A stretch of 64,000 nucleotides of DNA from Tumebacillus_A lipolyticus (GTDB taxonomy: Bacteria; Bacillota; Bacilli; Tumebacillales; Tumebacillaceae), in the NCBI RefSeq assembly GCF_042682745.1, contig NZ_JBHUIO010000011.1, positions 62,001 through 126,000 on the forward strand, written 5' to 3'. Of the stretch, positions 23,145 to 31,960 are shown piece by piece. How positions within the stretch are numbered: position 1 is the stretch's first letter; each line of letters begins with the position of its first letter. The notes below the pieces were generated by a model. The model did not search any database, had not been told where the DNA came from, and was given only the letters and a program-made list of their open reading frames with translations. A program made the translations under genes and the position numbers.

Positions 23145-24950
23145 ATGCGGAATCTGCTCACCATGCTCCAAGCGACTGTCGATGCGCATCCTGGACGGGA
23201 TGCTCTGATCTGGAAGGAAGATCACCGCTGGCACCGCCAGACGTATACTGCGCTCTGGCACGAGATCGGGTCGCTCGCTCACAGCTTGCTACAGCTTGGC
23301 GTCGCTCCCCAAAGCAAGGTCGCTCTGCTCTCCACCAACCGCCCCGAATGGACGATCGCCGATTTTGCCATCCTGTTCTGCGGGGCGATCTCCGTCCCGA
23401 TCTATCCCACCTCGACAGCTCAGCAGATCGGCTTCATTCTGGCGGACAGCGATGTGGAGATCCTCTTTGCAGAGACGCGGGAGTTGGCGGAGCGAGCGAA
23501 GGCAGCAGCGCCCGCGCACCTGCGCTGCATCATCCTGTTCGAATCGAGCGAATCGAGCGGTGCTGGTTCGCCGGAAGAGGCGCCATCGTGCCGCGACTAT
23601 CGCGAGCTGGTGGCGGCGGGGGACGAGCTACGCAAGATCTTCGGCACGCCCCGATCGTATGAAAGCGTAGGCGAACACGAGATCGCCACCATCTGCTACA
23701 CGTCCGGTACGACCGGACCGCCTAAAGGCGTGATGCTCACCCACCACAACCTGATCTGGAACATCGAGCAGTTCCATCACTACCTTCCAGTCTTACTGAC
23801 CGACACCACGCTCTCCCACTTGCCGCTCTCCCATATCTTCGAGCGCACTTGCGGTCAGTTCACCATCTTGTTCGCCGGCGGCGCGATCGCCTACGCGGAA
23901 GACATGGCGAAAGTGGCGCAAAACATCGCGGAGATCAGACCGACGCTGCTGTTGTCTGTGCCGCGCTTCTACGAGAAAGTCTATGCGAGCATCATCAACA
24001 GCGCAGATCAGTTCTCCTTCTTCAAACGCCTGCTGTTCCGTGCGGCGCTGCGCATCGGCAAACAGCATCAGCAGCGCAAGACACCTTTGACCTCGCTGCT
24101 CCACCCGCTGTTTGACCGGCTGGTCTTTGCGAAGGTTCGCGCGAAGCTTGGCGGCAACTTGCGCCTGCTCGTCGCAGGAGGTGCAGCGCTCCCCCCGTAT
24201 CTGGCCGAATTTTTTCTGGCGCTCAAGCTTCCGATCAGCGAAGGGTACGGCCTGACCGAAACATCTCCGGTCATCGCGACCAACCCGATCGACCAGATCC
24301 GCGTCGGCACGGTTGGCCGCCCGCTGCCCGACCTGCAGGTCAAGACGGCGGAGGATGGCGAGATCCTGGTCAAGGGACCGAGCGTGATGGTCGGCTATTA
24401 CAAAAACGAGGAGGCGACCAGCGCGGCGTTTGACGAGCAGGGCTGGTTTCGCACCGGTGACATCGGCGTGTTGGAAGCGGGCTACTTGCGAATCGTCGAG
24501 CGCAAGAAAAACATCCTCGTCCTGACGACCGGCAAAAATGTCGCGCCCTTCCCGATCGAATCGGCGCTGGCCCAAAGCGCGTTCATCTCGCAGGCGATCC
24601 TGTTTGGCGACGGTCGCAAATATGTGACGGCGCTGATCGTCCCCGATTTCGCCCAGCTAAAGCTCTATTGCGAAGGGCGCGATCTGCCTGTTGCGATTCC
24701 AGATCTGCTGACGACGCAGGCGGTACATGAACTGTACGCCCGCGAGATCGAACAGGCTCTGCAAGCGTTCGCTCCCTTTGAGATCCCGAAGCGCTTCGCG
24801 CTGCTGCCCCGCGAGCTCACCCTCGAAGCGGGGGAATTGACCGCAACGCTCAAAGTGCGGACGCACGTCCTGCTCGCCCGCCACCGAGAGCTGATCGAAT
24901 CGATGTATGACAGCGGTGAAAAAAAGGCTGACAACCTCTCAGCCATGTAG
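23145..24950 (+). CDS. Long-chain acyl-CoA synthetase (AMP-forming)
   Basis: 601 residues, ANL superfamily. The P-loop is YTSGTTGPPKGVMLTH, A5 is EGYGLTETSP, A7 is FRTGDIG and A8 is RIVERKKNILVLTTGKNVAPFPIE. The TTGKNVAP form and the long C-terminal domain fit FAA1/FadD15-type ligases that activate long-chain fatty acids to acyl-CoA. GAGGAGG lies 10 nt before ATG 23145; the frame is open upstream to 23004 but overlaps the divergent gene. An MFS gene follows after 54 nt and is probably co-transcribed. Confidence 0.92.
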   Translation: MRNLLTMLQATVDAHPGRDALIWKEDHRWHRQTYTALWHEIGSLAHSLLQLGVAPQSKVALLSTNRPEWTIADFAILFCGAISVPIYPTSTAQQIGFILADSDVEILFAETRELAERAKAAAPAHLRCIILFESSESSGAGSPEEAPSCRDYRELVAAGDELRKIFGTPRSYESVGEHEIATICYTSGTTGPPKGVMLTHHNLIWNIEQFHHYLPVLLTDTTLSHLPLSHIFERTCGQFTILFAGGAIAYAEDMAKVAQNIAEIRPTLLLSVPRFYEKVYASIINSADQFSFFKRLLFRAALRIGKQHQQRKTPLTSLLHPLFDRLVFAKVRAKLGGNLRLLVAGGAALPPYLAEFFLALKLPISEGYGLTETSPVIATNPIDQIRVGTVGRPLPDLQVKTAEDGEILVKGPSVMVGYYKNEEATSAAFDEQGWFRTGDIGVLEAGYLRIVERKKNILVLTTGKNVAPFPIESALAQSAFISQAILFGDGRKYVTALIVPDFAQLKLYCEGRDLPVAIPDLLTTQAVHELYAREIEQALQAFAPFEIPKRFALLPRELTLEAGELTATLKVRTHVLLARHRELIESMYDSGEKKADNLSAM

Positions 24951-25004
24951 TAAGATATTTTGAAATCATGGAATTTGTCAGTTTGATCAGGAGGTTTACC
25001 GCTC

Positions 25005-26225
25005 ATGCTCGGCTATTTGCGCTCTATTTTCTCCCTGCCGCCTGCTGTCCTTTTCTATCTGTTGTCAGAAATGCTCTTTGGCATCGGCATCGGCATGGCG
25101 GTCATCATGAATTTTCACTATTTGGCGCTCGGCTTTGACACGGTGGTGATCGGATTCGCTGTCGCCTGTCACACCTTGACGGTCGCCGCCCTCTCCTACC
25201 CGGCCGGGATGATCACCGACCGTTTCGGATCAAAATTTACGATGATCTTCGGCTCGTCCTTCGTCGTGCTCGGCTACTTCCTGCTCGGGATGGTCGAGAC
25301 TCCGCTGCAGCTGTACCTCGTGCAGATCGTGATGGGGTTTGGCTTCTCGTTCGTCATCGCCTGTGAATTCCCCTACATCATGTCATTGTGTGAGAAAAAG
25401 GAGGATGAGACGACCGCCTACAACCTGCTGACGTCCGCGTTTACGCTCGCACTCGCCGTCGGCAACATCTTGGGCACCAAGCTGCCGGCGATCATGCCGG
25501 TGGGCACGACCAACTATCAGACCACCGTCTTCCTGATCGCCGGAGCGTTTGCGATCATGCTGTTCATGCGCTGCTTCCTGCCCGCCAAGAGCAAGCGAGT
25601 GACCGAGGCGGAAAAGCACACCCCGAAAAAGTCTGGCTGGAAAGTGATCCCGAGCAGGCAGGTGATGCTGTACGTGCTGTTTGCGACCACCAACGGATTG
25701 ATCTGGCAGATGATCGGCCCGTTTGAAAACGTCATCCTGCGCGAGCGGTTCGAGCTGTCTGACAACAGCATCGGCTATATGCTGGCATTCAACTCGTTCT
25801 TGCTGTTCCTCTCCTCGCTGTTCACACCTTTTATCATGAAAAAATCTTGGCGGCGACTTGCGCTTTACTCCGCCTATGCGCTCTACATGCTGACGATGCT
25901 GTTCATGGGCTTCCATGTGATCGTCTACGCCTTCTACCTGTTCCTGCTCGGCAAAGGGTTTAGCGGCACGCTGTTCAACTCGTTTATCGACTCCTCGATG
26001 ATGAAGGCGACAGCGGACAATGAGCGCGGACTGCACTCCGGCCTGCGCAACCTGTTTCGCTCAGGCGCAGGTGCGATCTCCTCTGCGTTTGCTGGCTATC
26101 TGCTGCTCGGCGGCAATTATAATTCGATCTACTTCGTGACCTTTTTCGTCATCCTGGTGCAAGCCTTGCTCTATCTGTTCTTGGTGCGCCACCAGCTCCG
26201 TCACGACCTCGGCGAATCGTTCTGA
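25005..26225 (+). CDS. MFS transporter
   Basis: 406 residues, about 12 membrane segments. Motif A-like GMITDRFGSKFTM follows TM2. The central loop KSKRVTEAEKHTPKKSGWK separates the halves. The start has AGGAGG at 9 nt. It follows the acyl-CoA synthetase gene, so a lipid-related or detoxification substrate is possible, but nothing in the sequence identifies it. Confidence 0.85.
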   Translation: MLGYLRSIFSLPPAVLFYLLSEMLFGIGIGMAVIMNFHYLALGFDTVVIGFAVACHTLTVAALSYPAGMITDRFGSKFTMIFGSSFVVLGYFLLGMVETPLQLYLVQIVMGFGFSFVIACEFPYIMSLCEKKEDETTAYNLLTSAFTLALAVGNILGTKLPAIMPVGTTNYQTTVFLIAGAFAIMLFMRCFLPAKSKRVTEAEKHTPKKSGWKVIPSRQVMLYVLFATTNGLIWQMIGPFENVILRERFELSDNSIGYMLAFNSFLLFLSSLFTPFIMKKSWRRLALYSAYALYMLTMLFMGFHVIVYAFYLFLLGKGFSGTLFNSFIDSSMMKATADNERGLHSGLRNLFRSGAGAISSAFAGYLLLGGNYNSIYFVTFFVILVQALLYLFLVRHQLRHDLGESF

Positions 26226-26245
26226 TCGGCATCACCTGCAAAAAA

Positions 26246-26271
26246 GGAGCCCCGCACGCATGCGGGGCTCC
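26246..26271. terminator. Bidirectional terminator (MFS / pepF)
   Basis: GGAGCCCCGCA pairs with TGCGGGGCTCC, with six Ts on the minus side. It lies between convergent genes. Confidence 0.9.
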
Positions 26272-26311
26272 TTCTCATTTCTAGCTGTGGATCGCGCAGG
26301 TGATCGAGCGA

Positions 26312-28120
26312 TTACTGCTCGTTGATCAGCGCTTCCAGTTCGTCCAAGCGCTCTTTGAACACTTCGAACGCATCGTGGATCGGCTTCGGAGAAGACATGT
26401 CGACGCCCGCTCCTTTGAGCAGGTCGATCGGGTCTTCGGACGATCCTTTGGAGAGGAAGTTCAGGTAGCGCTCGACAGCCGGAGCACCTTCCTGTTGAAT
26501 TTGGCGGGACAGCGCAGCTGCTGCTGCGAAGCCGGTCGCATATTTGTACACGTAGAACGCGTCATAGAAGTGCGGAATGCGCGCCCATTCGTTCTTCAGC
26601 TCCGGATCGACCACAAGCTCCGGTCCGTAATACTTGATGTTCAGGTCGAGGTAGACTTCAGACAGGAGGTCTGCGTTGAGCGGTTGGCCCTCTTCGACCA
26701 GACCATGCACGATCTTCTCAAACTCGGCAAACATCGTCTGACGGAACATCGTCGAACGGTACTGGTCGAGCGAGTGCGTCAGCAGGTACATGCGCTTCTT
26801 CTTGTCCGTCTCCTCGCGCAGCATTTTGGAGAGCATCAGGTTTTCGTTCAACGTCGATGCCACTTCGGCGACGAAGATCGTGTAGTTACCGTAGATGAAC
26901 GGCTGCGTCTTCATCGTGTAGTAGGAGTGCAGGGAGTGGCCGAGCTCATGGACGGTGGTGAACACGTCGTCGAGCGTGTTGGTGTAGTTTAGGAACAGGT
27001 AGGGAGCGGATGTGTAAGTTCCCCACGAGTACGCGCCGGTGCGCTTGCCTTCGTTCGGGTAGACATCGACCCAGCGCTCATCAAATGCGCGCTGTACGGT
27101 GGTGACATATTCCTCGCCGAGCGGTTTGAGCGCATCGAGCGACATCTCTTTTCCCTTTTCCCACGGGATGGTCATATCGACAGATTCGACCATCGGCACG
27201 AAGAAATCGTAGTAGTGCAGCTCGTCAAGGCCGAGCACCTTTTTGCGGAGCGACAGGTAGCGCTGCAGTTGGTCGAGGTTGTCGTGGTTCGCTTGGATCA
27301 GGTTGTTGTACACGTCGACCGGCACGTTGTCTGCAGACAGCGACATCTCCAATGCGGAGCCATATTTTCTCGTCTTCGCGTAAAAGACGTTTTTCTTGAT
27401 GCTGTTGTAATAGGTGGAGCTGAGCGTGTTGCGGAACTTGGTGTAAGAGCCGAACAGGGACTGGAACGCGCGCTGGCGCAACGTGCGATCTTTCGATTCC
27501 AGCAGGTTGCGGTAGCGACCTTCGTTCACCTCATGCTCTTCGCCTGCTGTGTCCTGAACGGACGGCATCTTCAGATCGGCATAGGCGAACAGCGAGAAGA
27601 TCGAGTGCGGAGCTTCTGCGATCTCGCCCACTTTTGCCAACAGCTCTTCGAGCTCCGGGGACAGCACATGCTCTTTTTCGCGGAGCAGGCGCTCGAAGAA
27701 GATCGTGTACAGCTTCAATTCTTCCTTCTCTTCCATGAAGCGCTCCAGCGTCCCGTCTGGCAGGCCGATCAGCTCGGGGCTGAAGAAGGAGAGCTCGCTT
27801 TGCACCTCGGAGCCGAGCATCGACGCGCGCTCCGAAACGGTCTGGTAGAAGGAGTCTGCCGTATTTTGATGGTAGCGCATGTGCGCGTACACCAATACGT
27901 TGTCAAACGTCAGCCCGATCTCTTCATTCAGGCGCATCCATTGCAACAGCGTCTCCGCCGATTCGCCGAGGCGGTTGCGGAAGCCTGCCACTTGCTTCAG
28001 CAGATCTTGCACCTTCTTAAAATCTGCTTCCCACGCATCTTCTGTCGCGTACATCTTTCCCAAATCCCATTTGACATCTTCCGCCACTTGATCGCGGGTC
28101 AAAAGTTTGTCAGTACTCAA
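26312..28120 (-). CDS. pepF: Oligoendopeptidase F (M3B)
   Basis: 602 residues. The zinc motif HELGHSLHSYY lies near residue 390, with the third ligand Glu in the FVAEVASTLNE segment. The N-terminal helical region and C-terminal PepF domain (YYGPELVVDPELKNEWARIPHFY) match the family. The enzyme degrades oligopeptides of roughly 7-17 residues in the cytosol and can affect pheromone levels and sporulation when overexpressed. The start codon is TTG 28120 with GGGGGAA 7 nt upstream; no better in-frame ATG exists. Confidence 0.95.
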   Translation of the reverse strand: MSTDKLLTRDQVAEDVKWDLGKMYATEDAWEADFKKVQDLLKQVAGFRNRLGESAETLLQWMRLNEEIGLTFDNVLVYAHMRYHQNTADSFYQTVSERASMLGSEVQSELSFFSPELIGLPDGTLERFMEEKEELKLYTIFFERLLREKEHVLSPELEELLAKVGEIAEAPHSIFSLFAYADLKMPSVQDTAGEEHEVNEGRYRNLLESKDRTLRQRAFQSLFGSYTKFRNTLSSTYYNSIKKNVFYAKTRKYGSALEMSLSADNVPVDVYNNLIQANHDNLDQLQRYLSLRKKVLGLDELHYYDFFVPMVESVDMTIPWEKGKEMSLDALKPLGEEYVTTVQRAFDERWVDVYPNEGKRTGAYSWGTYTSAPYLFLNYTNTLDDVFTTVHELGHSLHSYYTMKTQPFIYGNYTIFVAEVASTLNENLMLSKMLREETDKKKRMYLLTHSLDQYRSTMFRQTMFAEFEKIVHGLVEEGQPLNADLLSEVYLDLNIKYYGPELVVDPELKNEWARIPHFYDAFYVYKYATGFAAAAALSRQIQQEGAPAVERYLNFLSKGSSEDPIDLLKGAGVDMSSPKPIHDAFEVFKERLDELEALINEQ

Positions 28121-28147
28121 GGCAGGTTCCCCCTTTAGTCGGTTGGT

Positions 28148-28348
28148 TTACTCCACAACATAGCCGGACCCTTTTTCGGCCCGCTTTTTCTCAAGAATTG
28201 CAAACTCGGCGATCTCGATGAGGCCGAGCGCGTTTTTTTCAAGCAAAGCTTCCGCTCCTGCAAACGCTTGCTCCTCATCTTCAGCGAGGACGAACACCTG
28301 AGAGTCGGGGAATCCTTTCCCCTTTGCTTCGAGGCGATACAAAAACAT
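28148..28348 (-). CDS. DUF3906-like small protein
   Basis: 66 residues. The pattern MFLYRLEA, VFVLAEDEEQAFAGAEALLEKN, EIAEFAILEKKRAEKGSGYVV resembles the DUF3906 family of small Bacillales proteins of unknown function (from memory). It is cytosolic, with no membrane segment. It lies 27 nt upstream of pepF on the same strand and may be the first gene of that operon. Confidence 0.65.
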   Translation of the reverse strand: MFLYRLEAKGKGFPDSQVFVLAEDEEQAFAGAEALLEKNALGLIEIAEFAILEKKRAEKGSGYVVE

Positions 28349-28566
28349 GCAGACTCCCCCTTATACTAGCAATTATACTCGAATCTCTTAATTTTTCCAT
28401 CTCTCTGGCGCGTCCTCTCGCCAAGAGGAGCCTACCGCGCGCACTCGTCCGAGTTATTTTTTTATTTTTCTGTAAAAAAGCAGTTCTCGGTGCAGGTTTT
28501 CTCGCGTACACCCTTGAACAAATACGTTGATTTCAAACTTCACTTTTTCCTCAAAGGAGGAACCTC

Positions 28567-29922
28567 ATGGAACCGCAGATCGAACGAAGTGCGAACCGTC
28601 AGGCCAGTCTGTTCTTCTCGTTGCCGATTTTAGCTTGGGCGATGTACGACCTCGCCAACACGATCTTCTCGATGAACATCGTCTCTCGCTATTTCCCGCT
28701 CTTCATCACCGAAACGCTCGGACAGCCTGACATCGTGTTCTCGATCGCCGTCTCGATTTCGATGGTCCTGATCGCCTTGCTGTCCCCGATCTTCGGCGTG
28801 CTGATCGACGTGCGGCAGAAAAAGCGCCCCTTTCTGCTGCTCTATTCGCTGCTCTCGATCGCAGCGACCGCAGCCATCGGACTGGTCGGGCAGGCGCTTG
28901 GCACTCATCCTTCCATTTTATATGTAGGATTGGGCCTTTTTATCCTTGCGAACTTCGCCTACAACGCCTCGCTGATCTTCTACAACGCGCAGATCACCGA
29001 CCTCGGCTCGCGGCGGGAGATGGGGCGCATCTCCGGATTTGGCGTGGCGATGGGCTATGTCGGCACGATCATCGGTCTGTTGTCGATCGAGCCGTTCGTG
29101 ACCGGGAAAGTGCCCGAGTGGCTCTCGACCGCGCTGCTGCTCGCGCCTGTGGACGAGGCGAGCAAGGCGGGCGTCAACCTCAATGCGTTTGTGCCGACCG
29201 CCCTCCTCTTCCTGATCTTCTCCTTACCGATCTTCTTCCTCGTCAAAGACCGCCGAGAGCAGGCGATCGGAGGAGAGACATTTCAGGGTTCGATCTTCAA
29301 AGAAGGGTATGCCCGCGTGTGGCGCACCTACAAGTCGGCCAAAGAGTATCGCGGATTGTTTCGCTTTTTGATCGCCTACTTTTTCTTCACCGATGCGATC
29401 AACACGGTCATCGCCTTCATGTCGGTCTACGCCCAAGGAGTGATGGGCCTGTCCGCATCTGAGCTGACGATGTTTTTGCTGGTGGCGACCGCCTTTGCTG
29501 TGATCGGTTCGTTTCTGATGGGGTTTGTCACCGACAAGATCGGCTCGAAAAGGTCGATCTATCTGGTGCTCTGGCTCTGGGTGGCAGCGCTCACGCTTGC
29601 GGCGACCTCCAACTCGATGCCCCTGTTCTGGGTGACCGGCATCCTGATCGGGATCGGGATGGGCTCGACCTGGGTGTCGACCCGCACCTTGATCGTCGAG
29701 CTGTCTCCGCCGGAGAAGCGCGGTGAGTTTTTCGGGCTCTTTTCGCTCTCCGGCAAAGTGTCGGCGATCATCGGTCCGCTCGTCTGGGGGGTGATCACCT
29801 ACACCCTGCGCGACTATGGCGACCTCGGTTCCCGCATCGCCATCTTCTCCTTGCTCCTGTTCGTGCTGATCGGCATGTGGCTGATGCGCAAGGTACCGGA
29901 CGGTTCCAAAGTCCTTGACTAG
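28567..29922 (+). CDS. MFS transporter, UMF1/Atg22-like
   Basis: 451 residues, 12 membrane segments. The N-terminal WAMYDLANTIFSMNIVSRYF is the hallmark of the UMF1 family (yeast Atg22 relatives). The loop GVLIDVRQKKRPF follows TM2. Atg22 exports amino acids from the vacuole; bacterial substrates are not defined. AAGGAGG precedes ATG 28567. Confidence 0.88.
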   Translation: MEPQIERSANRQASLFFSLPILAWAMYDLANTIFSMNIVSRYFPLFITETLGQPDIVFSIAVSISMVLIALLSPIFGVLIDVRQKKRPFLLLYSLLSIAATAAIGLVGQALGTHPSILYVGLGLFILANFAYNASLIFYNAQITDLGSRREMGRISGFGVAMGYVGTIIGLLSIEPFVTGKVPEWLSTALLLAPVDEASKAGVNLNAFVPTALLFLIFSLPIFFLVKDRREQAIGGETFQGSIFKEGYARVWRTYKSAKEYRGLFRFLIAYFFFTDAINTVIAFMSVYAQGVMGLSASELTMFLLVATAFAVIGSFLMGFVTDKIGSKRSIYLVLWLWVAALTLAATSNSMPLFWVTGILIGIGMGSTWVSTRTLIVELSPPEKRGEFFGLFSLSGKVSAIIGPLVWGVITYTLRDYGDLGSRIAIFSLLLFVLIGMWLMRKVPDGSKVLD

Positions 29923-30003
29923 TGTTGACCGGGCTTGGTCAATTCGGCATCTCATCAAAATTGCCGTTTCGAGAGATAGTCAAAATCGAAAGCATTGATA
30001 AGG

Positions 30004-30029
30004 AAGGGAAGTCTATTCCCTTTCTTTTT
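30004..30029 (+). terminator. Terminator after UMF1 transporter
   Basis: AAGGGAA (30004-30010) and TTCCCTT (30016-30022) form a stem followed by TCTTTTTTT. Confidence 0.8.
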
Positions 30030-30079
30030 TTGCTTTTTAGACATCCTAAGAATCTTTGCTTGCACCTCTTTCGCAAAGA

Positions 30080-30107
30080 AAAAGCGACTTCCCCAAAAGT
30101 CGCTTTT
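30080..30107 (-). terminator. Terminator after XRE gene
   Basis: AAAAGCGACTT pairs with AAGTCGCTTTT, directly downstream of the minus-strand stop at 30110. Confidence 0.85.
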
Positions 30108-30109
30108 CG

Positions 30110-30373
30110 CTAATTCACTTCTCGCTGCTTCAAAGGACAACTCTTGGATGTCCCCTTTAGTGGAGCTGGTGAACCCCTTTGATGAAAAAACAACATCTCA
30201 ATTGAATAGCCAAGACGGATTGCGAGCCTGTAAGCTACTTGAAGCGAGGGGACATGCCTGCCGCATTCAATATTTGCAAGATAGGCTCTAGTAATCCCAA
30301 CAGCGCCTGCCAGTTGCTCTTGTGTTAATTTCTTACCCTTTCTCGCCTCTACGAGAGAGTTCAATTGTCCCAT
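30110..30373 (-). CDS. Small XRE-family DNA-binding protein
   Basis: 87 residues. One HTH_3 domain fills residues 1-60: LNSLVEARKGKKLTQEQLAGAVGITRAYLANIECGRHVPSLQVAYRLAIRLG. The short C-terminal tail is basic. Its ATG overlaps the stop of the upstream XRE-TPR gene (TAATG), and no separate ribosome binding site is seen, so it should be translated by coupling. Base composition is AT-richer than the flanking genes, like the rest of this island. The target is unknown. Confidence 0.85.
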   Translation of the reverse strand: MGQLNSLVEARKGKKLTQEQLAGAVGITRAYLANIECGRHVPSLQVAYRLAIRLGYSIEMLFFHQRGSPAPLKGTSKSCPLKQREVN

Positions 30374-31656
30374 TACAGCACAATTCCTTTTTGTTCGAGC
30401 TTTTGCTTCATGAAACTTTGAAACTTCGCCAGCAGTTCAAACGCTTCTTTGTGCATTCCTCTATCGATCAGATGCTCGCACAACTGATTGTTCACTTCTT
30501 CAAACTCTGCGACTTTGCCATGCTGTTGAAAAATCTTGATCGCATTGTGGAGATGCTTCTCAACTTTTTCGTTATCTCTGCGCTCACGATATACTTTTGC
30601 AAGAACTCGGTGGACGATTCCCATTGCTGGATGAAGATCAGAAAGCGATAATCTTGCACGCTCCGCATATGCCCAAGCATCTTCATATTTACCATGTTTA
30701 GAGCAGATCATAGCGATATCTGCAAAAATAGCTCCGATTTTTTCCTTTTCGGAACTATCTTGATAATGCTCCGCGATCTGCAACAATGCATCCACAGACT
30801 TCCTCCAATCTCCCTTTTTACTTTTCAGCTTGACGAGGCGATATTTTAGTGCCTGTTCCTGTTCGACGTTCTTCAACTCGTCCAAGAGCATAGATGCTCT
30901 TTCTGCATACTCCTCCGCTTTTTCGAAACACTGTGCTTTGTGATACGTCTCTGCTAACTTCAGATACGACTGACCACGTTCTTCAATCTTCCCTTGACCT
31001 TCCCCCAAGGCACCCTCATAGAACGTTGCCGCTTCTTCAAGCTTTCCCATCTGTTCGTAGACGCTTCCCAAGAGAGTGAGCACTTTGGAACGAAGGATCG
31101 GGTCATGCTCATCCACCTTTTCCAACTCCTCAAAAGCTCGTTTGGAGTGGAACAACGCAAGAGCCGATTCCCCTTTCTTCTGATAAGCGCTCCCCAAACG
31201 CATGAGGGTTGTGACGAGCATTTCATGACCTTGCTTTCGATTTGCCCACTCATACAAGCCATTCAGCAGTGTGATTGCTTCTTCAACATCCCCAAGCTCC
31301 AGATGGCAGGTCGCAAGTTCAAGATGAATTTCACTGCTTTTCATTCGAGGATGGGAACTGTCGATAAGTTCCTGCAAAAATGGGATTGCAGTTCGAAATT
31401 CCTTTGCACGAACGAACCCAACCGCCATTTTGAGCTTACTTCTAAATTCAAAGTCAAGATTTACGTCTGACAGAAGATGCTCGATCGAAACGGACAACCT
31501 TTCAGCGATAGCGACCAGAATTTTGTGCGAGGGCTTCGCTCGATCAGATTCGATCTGTGAAATCATGGATGGTGTACAAAGACCTCTTGCAAGATCAATT
31601 TGCGTAATTCCTTTCTTCAAGCGAAATTCTCGAATTCTTTTTCCAAGCGAGAACAA
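30373..31656 (-). CDS. XRE-TPR regulator (RNPP-like)
   Basis: About 427 residues. The N-terminal HTH is LGKRIREFRLKKGITQIDLARGLCTPSMISQIESDRAKPS (about residues 3-42). About 360 residues of tetratricopeptide-like helical repeats follow (for example LELATCHLELGDVEEAITLLNGLYEW and GSVYEQMGKLEEAATFYEGALGEG). This architecture matches peptide-responsive or stress-responsive regulators of the RNPP type. TTG 31656 is preferred because GGAGG lies 8 nt upstream; an earlier TTG at 31671 is also in frame. No peptide gene follows it; a small XRE gene does. Confidence 0.8.
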   Translation of the reverse strand: MFSLGKRIREFRLKKGITQIDLARGLCTPSMISQIESDRAKPSHKILVAIAERLSVSIEHLLSDVNLDFEFRSKLKMAVGFVRAKEFRTAIPFLQELIDSSHPRMKSSEIHLELATCHLELGDVEEAITLLNGLYEWANRKQGHEMLVTTLMRLGSAYQKKGESALALFHSKRAFEELEKVDEHDPILRSKVLTLLGSVYEQMGKLEEAATFYEGALGEGQGKIEERGQSYLKLAETYHKAQCFEKAEEYAERASMLLDELKNVEQEQALKYRLVKLKSKKGDWRKSVDALLQIAEHYQDSSEKEKIGAIFADIAMICSKHGKYEDAWAYAERARLSLSDLHPAMGIVHRVLAKVYRERRDNEKVEKHLHNAIKIFQQHGKVAEFEEVNNQLCEHLIDRGMHKEAFELLAKFQSFMKQKLEQKGIVL

Positions 31657-31693
31657 ATCAATCACCTCCAAAAAATTATCCTATAAACAAAAT

Positions 31694-31724
31694 AAACCAC
31701 CCCATAAAATTTAGGGCGGTTTTT
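31694..31724 (-). terminator. Hairpin between peptide gene and second XRE-TPR gene
   Basis: AACCACCCC (31694-31702) and GGGCGGTT (31714-31721) form a stem with one G-U pair, followed on the minus strand by TTATTTTGTTTA. It lies only about 40 nt upstream of the next gene, so the second regulator may rely on readthrough. Confidence 0.7.
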
Positions 31725-31810
31725 CTGTATATCATTTGTTGAGCATTCACTTGCACATTTTAATGTCAAATCTTTAGGTGACAATCGAGCAACACAAAAA
31801 CTTATGACGG

Positions 31811-31960
31811 TTATGACCAAACTGTCGGTTTTACAATAAAATTTAAATCTGGCGGAGCAGTAGAAGCAACCTTACTGGAATTGCTGGCGTTTGGCGAAAA
31901 CGCTACAACCGAAACTGCGATCACTACGATCACCATACCCAGCTTGAAAAGTTTCTTCAC
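31811..31960 (-). CDS. Putative exported signalling-peptide precursor (Phr/NprX/AimP-like)
   Basis: 49 codons from GTG 31960 with GAGGAGG 8 nt upstream. The first codon overlaps the TAG stop of the XRE-TPR receptor gene by one base. It encodes MKKLFKLG, a hydrophobic core (about 9-21), a polar Ser/Asn/Ala-rich linker and a C-terminus of PDLNFIVKPTVWS. This is the usual plan of RNPP pheromone precursors: export signal, then a C-terminal 5-8 residue signal released by proteolysis. The exact mature peptide cannot be read from sequence. The gene is easily missed because of its length. No similarity to a named peptide is claimed. Confidence 0.75.
   Translation of the reverse strand: MKKLFKLGMVIVVIAVSVVAFSPNASNSSKVASTAPPDLNFIVKPTVWS

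Noticed and set aside
29955..30140. Short Lys-rich frame on the minus strand after the small XRE gene
   Set aside because: It lies beyond the gene's terminator and across the plus-strand terminator at 30004-30029, and has only a weak ribosome binding site.
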